Shown in pieces: positions 45,487 to 54,418 of a stretch of DNA of 64,000 nt. The stretch is from Pseudoalteromonas rubra (GTDB lineage: Bacteria > Pseudomonadota > Gammaproteobacteria > Enterobacterales > Alteromonadaceae). Position 1 is the first letter of the stretch. Each line of letters begins with the position of its first letter. The notes below the pieces were generated by a model. That model was not told the origin of the DNA. It saw only the letters and a program-made list of their open reading frames with translations, and ran no database searches. The translations under genes and the position numbers were made by a program. The stretch is taken from positions 1,674,001 to 1,738,000 of the forward strand of contig NZ_CP013611.1 of assembly GCF_001482385.1 (NCBI RefSeq), read 5' to 3'.

Positions 45487-48414
45487 ATGGAAAACTCGTC
45501 TAATACGAACATAAGGGGCTTTGTTCCTCTATTCATTGTCGTTACCATCATTATTGCAGCCATTTCTGCTGCCGCAGCCTTTACCTGGCCTGATGCAGAT
45601 CAGAAACAAGCAGACTCCACCCAACGACCAGACCTGTTGCTGCTGGCAAAGGATATTTCAACACCTTTATCCAATACCATGATGAAGCTGGGCTATAACT
45701 ATGCCAAACAAATTCTTTCTGCATTTGAAGCCAGCAACCCAGACATAGAATTGTATCTGTATAGTGATAGTGGCATTGGGCAAGCCAGTTTAGTGTATCA
45801 AACCAATGAACAAAGCATTGCCCCAATAAAAAGACAAGCCAAGGTAGATCAGGGTGGCGAGTTTGTCGTACACCAGCCACTCGTGTTAGATGATTTACCT
45901 GTGGGTGAACTCATTTTAAGATATGCTCCCCAACAGCCTGAGTCGAACGCTTCGCCAGTAACCAGTATAGGCTTAGCTGCGTGTGCTTTATTACTGACAA
46001 TCGCTTTTGGTATCTTCCTCAAGCGCCAGATTATTGGTCGCCTCAGCAAAGACCTCTCTGAACTCAATGAAGAACTGCAACACCTGCTGGATCAAAAGTC
46101 CTATGACATCCATGTGACTGAAAAACTCAGCTTTGGGCTATCAAGCACCGCCATGGGGATTAACCAGTTAATCAACCAAATCCGTGACATCATTCAGGGA
46201 AACCAAGCTGCACAAAGAGAGCTAAAGCAATTACAAACCAGTTTAGAATCTGAAGTACAAGCCAGAACCTTGGCACTGGAAAAAGCCACGCTGAATGCAG
46301 AGCGTGCCAGTGAGGCCAAAACCACGTTCCTGGCCACGATGAGCCATGAAATCAGAACCCCCATGAATGGGGTTATCGGTACGATTGATTTATTACGCCA
46401 GACTGAACTAGATGGCGCACAACACCGTTTGACTACCATCATTCGTGACTCCGCGTTTTCACTACTGGGCATACTGGATGACATTCTCGACTTTTCTAAA
46501 ATTGAAGCCGGTAAACTGCAGATGGATAATAGTGTCTTCTCTGTGGCTGAAACCATTGAAGAAGTGGCACGGGTGCTGTCTTCTGTGGCCAGAAAGCGTA
46601 AGTTAGATTTGCAACTGGCTGTTGCACCAGACATTCCAAACAACCTGGTTGGTGATGCCGTGCGTGTTCGTCAGGTTTTATACAACCTGTGTAGCAATGC
46701 CATCAAGTTCACTACCACCGACGACGCCAGACGCGGCTTTGTTAAAATTTCAGTTGAAGTTGCACAAAACACTTCTGAGCACTACACCCTGCGTTTTACC
46801 GTCACAGATAACGGTAAGGGCATGACGCAAGCACAACTGCGGGAAATTTTTAATCCCTTTATTCAGGCTGAAGGCTCCATTACCCGAGAATACGGCGGAA
46901 CAGGCCTGGGCTTATCTATTTGTAAAAGCTTGGTTGAACTCATGCTGGGCTCAATTCATGTTAGCTCTGATATCGGTATGGGTAGTGAATTCGTTGTGGA
47001 ACTTCCGTTTAGTGTAAAAGGTCAGATAGCTTACGCAAACAAAGCCGTTCTAAGTAGCCAAAGAGTGGTCGTGCTGACCCATTCCCAGGCACGGCGTAAT
47101 ATTGTTACCCGCTACTTGTCCTTCATGGGTGCTGATACAGTTGTACTGAGGGAAGCTGATGAACTCAGCGAATATCAGTACAACAGTGATGTGATCTGGG
47201 TGCTGGACGGTCTGGATGGCATGGACAAAGTCAACGGGCAGCTACGTGACCTGCTCTATTCCATTGAGCACAATAACCAACAGGTCATTGTACTCAGTAC
47301 AATGGATGAGCCGGCATTAAACCACGACCGTATTTTCTACCTCAATGCCGCACCTTTGTGTAAATCTAGCTTTATGACAGCTATTTTGGTTGCTGCGGGC
47401 CTGCACAAGCCGAAAAAGCTCAAGCCATCACGTTCATTAAACAAATACCTGAATGTCGAAGACGCGAGAGCTACCAACAAACTGGTGCTGCTGGTGGAAG
47501 ACAATGTGCTCAACCAGCAGGTGTTGACGGATCAATTACATTTGCTCGGCTATGGTGTTGAGGTTGCGGAAAATGGTGAGGACGGTCTGGCCCGCTGGCA
47601 ACAGGCTCATTACCCTATTATTCTCACCGATCTGCACATGCCTAAAATGTCCGGCTATGACATGGTCGCTAAAATTCGTGAGGAAGCTGAACAAGCAGAA
47701 GACATTAATGCCCAGCCATATATCATTGCCATTACGGCGAATGCACTTAAAGGTGAACGTGACCGTTGTCTGGCTGCGGGTATGAATGACTACATAACAA
47801 AGCCTGTTGAACTCAATGTGCTCGAGGCTACTTTGGATACCTGGCAACAATCTACTGGTATCTCAGGCCAACAACAAAGCGAACGAATAGACAGCGTAAG
47901 CCCAAGTGAACCCGAGATGCCGTCACAAACACAGGTTGAGCCGACGCAGTCCCGCAGTGAGCCAGTTGAACCACAACAAACTGCGGAGCCAGAGAAGGTT
48001 GAACCTGAAGTACAACCAGACGCGACAACGCAGGCACCTGAACCTCAGCAAACAGAGTCTGATGAACCGATTGATCTGGCGCAGCTGGATAAGTATGTCA
48101 ATCATGATGCCAACAAGCGCCTGCGCTTTTTCCGCATGTACCTGGAACAAAGCAGTGAGTTGGCCAGAGACATCAATGGCGGCGTGATCTCCATGAGCCA
48201 GGAAGAAATCATAGAAGCGTGTCACCAGCTCAAGTCCATATCTAAAACCATTGGTGCACACGGCGTGGCCGACATGGCCGCTGAGTTTGAACAACGCTGT
48301 AAAGGAGAGGAATTGACCAGTGACGACCTGATCCATTTAAGGGATGCCCTGGAAGCACACTACCAGCGGGCCACTGAGTTCATCCAACGCTATTTGCAGT
48401 CACAAGCTGATTAA
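45487..48414 (+). CDS. Hybrid sensor histidine kinase (HisKA-HATPase-REC-Hpt)
   Basis: This 975-residue protein has TM1 (about 13-35), a periplasmic domain (about 36-158), TM2 (about 160-180) and a linker coiled coil. A HisKA domain follows with ATMSHEIRTPMNG (His about 287). The ATPase has NLCSNAIKFT (about 400), DNGKGM (about 441) and GTGLGLS (about 472). A degenerate receiver-like stretch (about 515-640) precedes a REC domain (about 667-781) with acceptor Asp in LTDLHMPKMSG. A Pro/Glu/Gln-rich linker leads to an Hpt domain with His in EACHQLKS (about 912). The layout resembles BarA/ArcB-type phosphorelay kinases, so an outside response regulator is needed; none is adjacent. The stimulus is unknown. 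Confidence 0.92.
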   Translation: MENSSNTNIRGFVPLFIVVTIIIAAISAAAAFTWPDADQKQADSTQRPDLLLLAKDISTPLSNTMMKLGYNYAKQILSAFEASNPDIELYLYSDSGIGQASLVYQTNEQSIAPIKRQAKVDQGGEFVVHQPLVLDDLPVGELILRYAPQQPESNASPVTSIGLAACALLLTIAFGIFLKRQIIGRLSKDLSELNEELQHLLDQKSYDIHVTEKLSFGLSSTAMGINQLINQIRDIIQGNQAAQRELKQLQTSLESEVQARTLALEKATLNAERASEAKTTFLATMSHEIRTPMNGVIGTIDLLRQTELDGAQHRLTTIIRDSAFSLLGILDDILDFSKIEAGKLQMDNSVFSVAETIEEVARVLSSVARKRKLDLQLAVAPDIPNNLVGDAVRVRQVLYNLCSNAIKFTTTDDARRGFVKISVEVAQNTSEHYTLRFTVTDNGKGMTQAQLREIFNPFIQAEGSITREYGGTGLGLSICKSLVELMLGSIHVSSDIGMGSEFVVELPFSVKGQIAYANKAVLSSQRVVVLTHSQARRNIVTRYLSFMGADTVVLREADELSEYQYNSDVIWVLDGLDGMDKVNGQLRDLLYSIEHNNQQVIVLSTMDEPALNHDRIFYLNAAPLCKSSFMTAILVAAGLHKPKKLKPSRSLNKYLNVEDARATNKLVLLVEDNVLNQQVLTDQLHLLGYGVEVAENGEDGLARWQQAHYPIILTDLHMPKMSGYDMVAKIREEAEQAEDINAQPYIIAITANALKGERDRCLAAGMNDYITKPVELNVLEATLDTWQQSTGISGQQQSERIDSVSPSEPEMPSQTQVEPTQSRSEPVEPQQTAEPEKVEPEVQPDATTQAPEPQQTESDEPIDLAQLDKYVNHDANKRLRFFRMYLEQSSELARDINGGVISMSQEEIIEACHQLKSISKTIGAHGVADMAAEFEQRCKGEELTSDDLIHLRDALEAHYQRATEFIQRYLQSQAD

Positions 48415-48423
48415 TTCAGCATC

Positions 48424-48450
48424 GCGCTCAGTAAGCAAGCTACTGAGCGC
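48424..48450. terminator. Terminator hairpin between convergent genes
   Basis: GCGCTCAGTA / TACTGAGCGC, a perfect 10-bp stem with 7-nt loop, lies just after the hybrid kinase stop and before the end of the convergent 59-aa gene. Confidence 0.6.
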
Positions 48451-48456
48451 ACGCTT

Positions 48457-48636
48457 CTACCCCTGGACCATGCCGTAAATCAAGCGGATCACGATGGAGA
48501 CCATGACCAGAGGCAATATATACTTGCCGTACTTCTGCATTTTATCCAGTCCCATTCGGCTTTGATACTTCTCCAAAAGTGGGATCAGGATCAGCAAAGC
48601 GACAATCAGGCTCCCTAAAATAATCAGAACATTCAT
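48457..48636 (-). CDS. Small membrane protein, unknown
   Basis: The ATG at 48636 is preceded by AAGGAG (9-nt spacing); the frame is open upstream to 48675 without support. The 59-residue product has two hydrophobic helices (MNVLIILGSLIVALLILIPL and KYILPLVMVSIVIRLIYGM) joined by a charged loop. It lies downstream of oadB but beyond that gene's terminator, so it may be expressed separately. Not recognised. Confidence 0.6.
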   Translation of the reverse strand: MNVLIILGSLIVALLILIPLLEKYQSRMGLDKMQKYGKYILPLVMVSIVIRLIYGMVQG

Positions 48637-48714
48637 TACTACGCGCTCCTTATGTTGATAGCGATACCATGCCACAGCCGTGCCGGGTTTGCCAAATAAG
48701 AAACAAGTATAAAA

Positions 48715-48743
48715 AGAAAAAAGCGCGAAGCAGTACTTCGCGC
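48715..48743 (-). terminator. Rho-independent terminator of the oad operon
   Basis: On the minus strand GCGCGAAG-TACTG-CTTCGCGC is followed by TTTTTTTCTTTTT, about 15 bp after the oadB stop. Confidence 0.85.
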
Positions 48744-48759
48744 AACAGGTTGGAGAGTG

Positions 48760-49893
48760 CTAACCGACAAGTGCAAGCAAGATACCCGCAGCAACGGCAC
48801 TTCCCAGTACCCCTGCGACATTTGGTCCCATGGCATGCATTAATAAGAAGTTGTGTGGGTTACTTTCTAAACCGACTTTATTCACGACCCTGGCAGCCAT
48901 AGGCACCGCAGATACCCCGGCTGCGCCAACCAGTGGGTTAATTGGGCTGTCACCGGCAAAGCGATTCATAACTTTGGCCATATAAACTCCGGATGCTGTG
49001 CCAATACTGAACGCGGCGGCGCCCAACACCAGGATCCCTATGGTCTCAACTGTCAAAAACTCATCTGCCGCAAGCTTAGAGCCCACTGCCAGGCCCAGGA
49101 AAATCGTCGTGATATTGATAATTTCGTTCTGCGCTGAGTTACTCAGGCGGTCAACCACCCCAGATTCGCGCATCAGATTGCCCAGACAAAACATCCCAAC
49201 CAGCGGTGTTGCGGCCGGCAGGAATAATAAGGTCAGGGTCAACACGCCAAGTGGGAACAAGATTTTCTCCTGCTTAGAAACCGCTCTCAGCTGGGGCATA
49301 GCAATATTACGCTCTTCCTCTGTGGTCAGTAACCGCATGATCGGAGGCTGAATGATCGGTACCAGCGCCATGTAAGAGTATGCTGCAACGGCAATGGCAC
49401 CCAGCAGCTCTGGTGAAAGCCTTGATGCCAGGAAGATAGCAGTTGGCCCATCTGCTCCCCCGATAATGGCAATCGCTGAGGCATCTTGCAGAGTAAATTC
49501 AAAACCTGGGACGTAGTTAAGTAATATAGCGCCAAACAGGGTAGCGAAAATACCAAACTGTGCAGCGGCACCCAGCAGCAGCATTCTGGGGTTCGCGATC
49601 AGTGCACTAAAATCCGTTAGCGCCCCGACCCCCATGAAGATCAAGAGCGGGAAAATACCACTGTCGATCCCGATGTAGTAAACGTAGTATAACAAGCCAC
49701 CCGGATCTGCCAGGCCCGCAACCGGAATATTGGTCAGGATTGCGCCAAAGCCAATCGGGACCAACAGGAGTGGCTCAAATCGCTTTGCTATTGCCAGGTA
49801 AAGCAAACCACAGCCGACGGCAATCATAGCCAATGCAGGTAAGGTCATATTGGCCAGCCCAGTGGCTGACCATAGATTCAATAGTCCATCCAT
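48760..49893 (-). CDS. oadB: Oxaloacetate decarboxylase, sodium-pumping beta subunit
   Basis: This 377-residue, very hydrophobic inner-membrane protein has family signatures: [20 protein letters not shown] (continuous run shortened), [18 protein letters not shown], which carries the Na+/proton-site Asp, and [18 protein letters not shown] near the C-terminus. OadB decarboxylates carboxybiotin and exports Na+. The gene follows oadA by 10 bp and is the last of the oadG-oadA-oadB operon. By homology alone a methylmalonyl-CoA decarboxylase beta subunit is related, but the OadA partner favours oxaloacetate. Confidence 0.95.
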   Translation of the reverse strand: MDGLLNLWSATGLANMTLPALAMIAVGCGLLYLAIAKRFEPLLLVPIGFGAILTNIPVAGLADPGGLLYYVYYIGIDSGIFPLLIFMGVGALTDFSALIANPRMLLLGAAAQFGIFATLFGAILLNYVPGFEFTLQDASAIAIIGGADGPTAIFLASRLSPELLGAIAVAAYSYMALVPIIQPPIMRLLTTEEERNIAMPQLRAVSKQEKILFPLGVLTLTLLFLPAATPLVGMFCLGNLMRESGVVDRLSNSAQNEIINITTIFLGLAVGSKLAADEFLTVETIGILVLGAAAFSIGTASGVYMAKVMNRFAGDSPINPLVGAAGVSAVPMAARVVNKVGLESNPHNFLLMHAMGPNVAGVLGSAVAAGILLALVG

Positions 49894-49903
49894 ACCCTGT
49901 CTC

Positions 49904-51679
49904 CTATGCCAGCGCTACAATGGCATCACCAGCCGATACTGAATCACCCTCGTTGACCAAGATATCAGCGATTTTACCGCTATGCGTAGCACGCACTTCG
50001 GTCTCCATTTTCATCGCTTCCATGATCAATACCAGATCGCCCTGCTCGACTACATCACCCTGTCGGGCATGCAGTTTAAAAATATTACCTGCCAGCGGTG
50101 CATTCAGCGTTTCACCGCTGCTGATCGAGGCCGACTGGGGCATTAGCTCGCTGTCCTTAACCTCAACTTCTTTGAGTTCTCCGCCAGGTGCAACCACCAC
50201 GTTATATACCTTACCTTCCACTTGCACACTGTAACGTTCTTGTTGAGGTTTACTCACCTGAGCGGGCACAGGGGCAGGTTGAGTCGGCTGAACCAACTCG
50301 GGTTTAGGTTCAAATGCCGCCGGGTTGTCACGATTTTGCAGGAATTTAAGACCAACTTGTGGGAACAAGGCATAAGTCAGCACATCATCAATCACCGCTT
50401 CACTCAGCGCAATATCCAGGCTTTTTGCTTTTTCAACTAAGTCACGCTCAAGCTCAGCTAACTCAGGCTCAATCAAATCAGCAGGGCGACAAGTGATAGC
50501 TTGTGCGCCGTCCAACACACGCTGTTGCAGCGCAGCCTCAACCGGCGCTGGTGTTTTACCATATTCACCTTTAAGTACACCCGCCGTTTCTTTGGTGATG
50601 GACTTGTAGCGCTCTCCGGTCAACACATTCAGTACAGCCTGAGTACCAACAATCTGAGAGGTTGGTGTCACCAATGGCAAATAACCCAGATCCTGGCGTA
50701 CAGATGGGATCTCCTTGAGTACCTCATCTAAACGGTCATCAGCCCCTTGCTCTTTGAGCTGATTTTCCATATTGGTCAACATACCACCTGGTACTTGTGC
50801 CGATAAAATACGACCATCTACACCTTTAAGACTGCCCTCAAAGGCCGCATACTTTTTACGGACATCGCGGAAATAAGCCGCTATCTCCTCAAGCTGCAAT
50901 AAATCCAGCCCGGTGTCTCGCTCAGTCCCCTCCACAATCGACACTAAGGTTTCAGTGGCACTGTGACCATAAGTCATGCTCATTGAAGAAATCGCGGTAT
51001 CCAGCATATCAATGCCCGCATCAACCGCTTTTTGGTAGGTCGCTGTGCTCAAACCCGTCGTAGCGTGGCATTGCATGGCAATCGGCACAGACACCGTGTT
51101 CTTCAGTTCGCGGATCAGAACTTCTGCGTCATAAGGTTTCAGTAGCCCTGCCATGTCTTTGATACAGATTGAATGACATCCCATTTGCTCAAGTTGTTTC
51201 GCCTGTGCTAACCACATCTCCAGGGTATGTACCGGACTTACCGTATACGAGATAGTGCCCTGTGCATGTGCACCAACCTTAATCGCAGCACGAATAGCCG
51301 TTTCCAGGTTACGTACATCATTCATCGCATCGAAGATACGGAACACGTCAACACCGTTGTGATGGGCACGCTCAACAAACTTTTCAACAACATCGTCAGC
51401 GTAATGACGATAGCCCAGCAGGTTTTGTCCCCTCAACAGCATCTGCTGCTTGGTGTTTGGCATCGCTTCTTTCAAAGCGCGGATCCTATACCAGGGATCT
51501 TCGCCCAGGTAACGAATACAGGCATCAAAAGTCGCCCCACCCCAGGATTCGACTGACCAATAACCAACCTGATCCAATTGCTCAGCAATGGGCAACATAT
51601 CTTCCAGGCGCATACGTGTGGCCAGTAACGACTGATGTGCGTCGCGTAGTACCAATTCTGTAAGTTTGAGCTGTGACAT
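49904..51679 (-). CDS. oadA: Oxaloacetate decarboxylase alpha subunit (biotin carrier)
   Basis: This 591-residue protein has an N-terminal carboxyltransferase TIM barrel (about 1-270: [17 protein letters not shown], with the metal-binding Asp; [13 protein letters not shown] with His ligands). A conserved PYC/OadA domain (about 290-470), a Pro/Ala/Gln-rich linker and a C-terminal biotinyl domain follow, with the biotin-accepting Lys in [11 protein letters not shown] (about 555). It moves CO2 from oxaloacetate to biotin for OadB. The operon order gamma-alpha-beta is standard. It probably supports pyruvate/oxaloacetate metabolism while building a Na+ gradient. Confidence 0.96.
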   Translation of the reverse strand: MSQLKLTELVLRDAHQSLLATRMRLEDMLPIAEQLDQVGYWSVESWGGATFDACIRYLGEDPWYRIRALKEAMPNTKQQMLLRGQNLLGYRHYADDVVEKFVERAHHNGVDVFRIFDAMNDVRNLETAIRAAIKVGAHAQGTISYTVSPVHTLEMWLAQAKQLEQMGCHSICIKDMAGLLKPYDAEVLIRELKNTVSVPIAMQCHATTGLSTATYQKAVDAGIDMLDTAISSMSMTYGHSATETLVSIVEGTERDTGLDLLQLEEIAAYFRDVRKKYAAFEGSLKGVDGRILSAQVPGGMLTNMENQLKEQGADDRLDEVLKEIPSVRQDLGYLPLVTPTSQIVGTQAVLNVLTGERYKSITKETAGVLKGEYGKTPAPVEAALQQRVLDGAQAITCRPADLIEPELAELERDLVEKAKSLDIALSEAVIDDVLTYALFPQVGLKFLQNRDNPAAFEPKPELVQPTQPAPVPAQVSKPQQERYSVQVEGKVYNVVVAPGGELKEVEVKDSELMPQSASISSGETLNAPLAGNIFKLHARQGDVVEQGDLVLIMEAMKMETEVRATHSGKIADILVNEGDSVSAGDAIVALA

Positions 51680-51694
51680 AAGTGACCCCTTGAA

Positions 51695-51958
51695 TTATTT
51701 TTCTGATTGGAAGTGCTGATTACGGTATTGCGAAATCGCTGCGCTAATCGCGGCCAGATGCTCGCCTGGTATTTTTCCGGCGTCTGAAGCCTGCGATCTG
51801 GTTGCCCTTGAGCTGGGCTGTGTTTGCGCTTCTTTTGGCGCGGCAAATTTAGATAGCCCCTTCACCGCAACAATCAAAATAGACAAAAATACAAACACCC
51901 CGACCATTCCGGTCAGCATTAAGCTGGCTGCCTGAGCCAGTAAGGCGGTTATGTCCAT
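51695..51958 (-). CDS. oadG: Oxaloacetate decarboxylase gamma subunit
   Basis: The ATG at 51958 has GGGGAG upstream; the open frame to 52012 is unsupported. The 87-residue protein has one N-terminal membrane helix (about 12-34, SLMLTGMVGVFVFLSILIVA) and a polar, Gln/Ser/Ala-rich tail, as in OadG. The gamma subunit holds the complex together and binds Zn2+. It is the first gene of the oad operon, ending 15 bp before oadA. Confidence 0.9.
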   Translation of the reverse strand: MDITALLAQAASLMLTGMVGVFVFLSILIVAVKGLSKFAAPKEAQTQPSSRATRSQASDAGKIPGEHLAAISAAISQYRNQHFQSEK

Positions 51959-52393
51959 CTCTGCTCTCCCCTTGTTGTTAACATTTTTTTGCGTGGCATC
52001 ATGCAGATACAATAGATAGCCACAATTTATAGATAATTATGCAACCATCATAACAAACCCGACTGCTTTGTAAACCAGCGTGTAAATTGGTATTACCAAT
52101 AAGAATTAATACTAGATTTCAAACTGTTACGATAATCCAAATGAAAATTTAATGAAAACAGCCAAATAAATATGAAAAATAGTCAAGATACTTAGCGGAA
52201 ATAGGCAGGTGGCATAAAAAATATTCACCCACAGACTTCCCCTCAACAGAAACATACAATTGGTATGACCAAAAGTAGTTTTTTAGGACATGTTAACAAA
52301 CACCTTTGGCAGCGATCTGCCGTTTACGTAAAGTCTGCGCAAGCTACCCAATTCAGGGTATAATGGGGAAATGAAATAACTGGAGTTATGTGC
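51959..52393. other. Divergent intergenic region, oadG / YcxB-like
   Basis: This A+T-rich spacer of about 435 bp must contain the oad operon promoter (minus) and the YcxB-like gene's promoter (plus). A good -10 element, TATAAT, is at 52359-52364, about 30 bp before the plus-strand gene. No gene seen. Confidence 0.45.
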
Positions 52394-52864
52394 GTGTTTC
52401 ACTGCGAGTTTACACTGGATAAAGATTACTTCCGTGAGTGTTTTGATCAATCTTTGCCTTACAGCAATGTCAGTAAGCCTAAGTATGCCCTGGTGGCATT
52501 TTTATTTGTTTTAGGCTGTGTTTCCATCTATGGCCTGGACAACGCCTACCTAGGCAACTTTTTGATTTTACTTGCCGTTTTGGAGTGTATTGCGCATTAC
52601 TATCGACGCCCCTGGTGGGTAGCTAGGCAAATGGTGACGCGGGCCAGTGGTAGCAAGATAACACTACAAATTGACGCGCAGGGGATCACGGCAACCAATC
52701 CTTATAAATCGTATCAGATCCTCTGGTCAGAGGTGAATAAGGTAGCAGAAACCCAGCTGGGTGTAGTGCTGGTGCGCGCGGGTACAAACCAGTACATCTC
52801 TAAAAAAGCCCTCTCCGCAGAAGCCTTAGAGTTTATTTTGAGCAAAAAAAATAGCCACGACTGA
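52394..52864 (+). CDS. YcxB-like membrane protein
   Basis: GTG at 52394 is preferred because GGAG (52382-52385) is 8 nt away; ATG at 52388 is only 2 nt from it. The product of about 156 residues has two membrane helices (about 35-75) and a C-terminal domain resembling YcxB/YokE (TLQIDAQGITATNPYKSYQI; SEVNKVAETQLGVVLV). The function is unknown. It is convergent with csrA. Confidence 0.75.
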   Translation: MFHCEFTLDKDYFRECFDQSLPYSNVSKPKYALVAFLFVLGCVSIYGLDNAYLGNFLILLAVLECIAHYYRRPWWVARQMVTRASGSKITLQIDAQGITATNPYKSYQILWSEVNKVAETQLGVVLVRAGTNQYISKKALSAEALEFILSKKNSHD

Positions 52865-52871
52865 GTGGCTA
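52852..52871. terminator. Bidirectional terminator between YcxB-like gene and csrA
   Basis: TAGCCAC-gactga-GTGGCTA with A-run before it and CCTTTTC after; it overlaps the YcxB-like stop. Confidence 0.6.
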
Positions 52872-52912
52872 CCTTTTCGAATTCTACCGGGCTGTTGTCC
52901 GGGAATCAGGTA

Positions 52913-53104
52913 TTACATATTACCCGTAGTCGGGTTAGACTTTTCAGCCTGAATACGCATGTAGATCTCTTCACGGTGTACAGAAACATCTTTAGGGGCG
53001 TTAACGCCAATACGAACTTGATTTCCTTTAACACCTAATACGGTTACAGTTACTTCATCACCTATCATTAGAGTTTCGCCTACACGGCGAGTTAGAATTA
53101 GCAT
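52913..53104 (-). CDS. csrA: Carbon storage regulator CsrA
   Basis: This 63-residue protein has the CsrA/RsmA sequence: [18 protein letters not shown] at the N-terminus, [20 protein letters not shown] with the RNA-binding Arg in VHREEIY. CsrA dimers bind GGA motifs near mRNA start sites and control carbon metabolism, motility and biofilm. AGGAG precedes the ATG. It follows lysC by about 90 bp with its own probable promoter in that gap, the usual alaS-(lysC)-csrA order. Confidence 0.97.
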   Translation of the reverse strand: MLILTRRVGETLMIGDEVTVTVLGVKGNQVRIGVNAPKDVSVHREEIYMRIQAEKSNPTTGNM

Positions 53105-53194
53105 TCTCTTGCTCCTGTTATTCCAAAATTTAAAAGATTCCGCGTCTTGGTCATTTTAATGAAAAGTTTCCGTAAAAGTAAGCAAAATTATTGC

Positions 53195-54415
53195 CTAAAC
53201 GTCACTTTCCAGTTTAAAAGCGTCATGCAGAGCACGTACAGCCAACTCAAGGTATCGCTCATCGATTAATACTGAAATCTTTATTTCCGAGGTTGCAACT
53301 AACAGAGGTGAAATATTCTCTGCTGCCAGCGCCGAAAAGAATGTGCCGACGTTCGCAGAGTGCGACTTTAAACCCACCCCTACCGCTGAGATTTTTACAA
53401 CCGCTGTGTTACTAACGATTTCAACTGCGCCAAACGTGTGCTGATGCGTCCTGAGCAAATCCAGCGCCTGCAGATGATCATTGCTGTGCACAGTTAAAGC
53501 ATAGTCTATTTTGCCAGTATGTTGATTCATTTGACTGATCATGTCGACTTCTATCGCATATTCACCAAAAAGTGACAAGATTTTAGCCAGGGTTGTGGGG
53601 CTGTCAGATGCTTGTTTAACTATCAACAGACATTCATCTTTTTGATGCGCAATCCCCGATACCACTTTCTTATTCATGGGGCTTTCCTCGTAAGTAATCA
53701 AGGTCCCGGCATCTGGTTTAAAGGTAGATAAAACACGTAATGGTAAGGTATAACGTCCAGCCGCTTCGACAGAGCGGATCTGCAACACTTTGGCGCCCAG
53801 GCTTGCAAGCTCCAACATTTCCTCGAACGTAACCCGGGCCATGCGGCGCGCTTTTGGTTCGATACGGGGATCACAGGTATAAACACCGTCTACATCGGTG
53901 TAAATCTGGCACTCGTCAGCCCCCAACGCGGCAGCAATTTCAACGGCGCTGGTGTCCGTCCCGCCTCGTCCTAAAGTAGTGATATTACCCTCAAGATCAC
54001 GGCCCTGAAAGCCGGCAATGATACTGATATGGTGCTGTTGCAGCTCTTGACGTAAACGTGAAGTATCTATATCAACAATGCGGGCACGACCAAACATATT
54101 GTCAGTAACAATACCGGCTTGATCGGCCAGTAAGCTGATGGCGGAATGGCCCCGTTTAATGATGGCCATTGCCAATAATGCGATAGATACCTGCTCACCG
54201 GTGGTCAGCAGCACATCGAGCTCTCTGGGGCTAGGTTGCGCGTCTATCTGTGTGGCCAGATTAATCAGACGATTAGTTTCACCTGACATAGCGGACAACA
54301 CAACCACCACCTGATGGCCAGCTTGTCGGGTCTTAACCACCAGGTCAGCGACAGCTTCGATGCGCTCAATCGAGCCGACCGAAGTGCCACCAAACTTTTG
54401 AACAATCAGTGCCAC
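53195..54415 (-). CDS. lysC: Aspartate kinase
   Basis: This 406-residue protein starts with GTG at 54415, 3 nt after the alaS stop. The kinase domain begins ALIVQKFGGTSVGSIERI; GRGGTDTSAVEIAAALGADE and YTDVDGVYTCDPRIEPKA complete it. Two C-terminal ACT domains (about 265-400) carry allosteric sites. The length is that of the monofunctional Lys/Thr-sensitive type found between alaS and csrA in many gammaproteobacteria. It phosphorylates aspartate, the first step to Lys, Thr and Met. No lysine riboswitch is seen. Confidence 0.96.
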   Translation of the reverse strand: MALIVQKFGGTSVGSIERIEAVADLVVKTRQAGHQVVVVLSAMSGETNRLINLATQIDAQPSPRELDVLLTTGEQVSIALLAMAIIKRGHSAISLLADQAGIVTDNMFGRARIVDIDTSRLRQELQQHHISIIAGFQGRDLEGNITTLGRGGTDTSAVEIAAALGADECQIYTDVDGVYTCDPRIEPKARRMARVTFEEMLELASLGAKVLQIRSVEAAGRYTLPLRVLSTFKPDAGTLITYEESPMNKKVVSGIAHQKDECLLIVKQASDSPTTLAKILSLFGEYAIEVDMISQMNQHTGKIDYALTVHSNDHLQALDLLRTHQHTFGAVEIVSNTAVVKISAVGVGLKSHSANVGTFFSALAAENISPLLVATSEIKISVLIDERYLELAVRALHDAFKLESDV

Positions 54416-54418
54416 GTG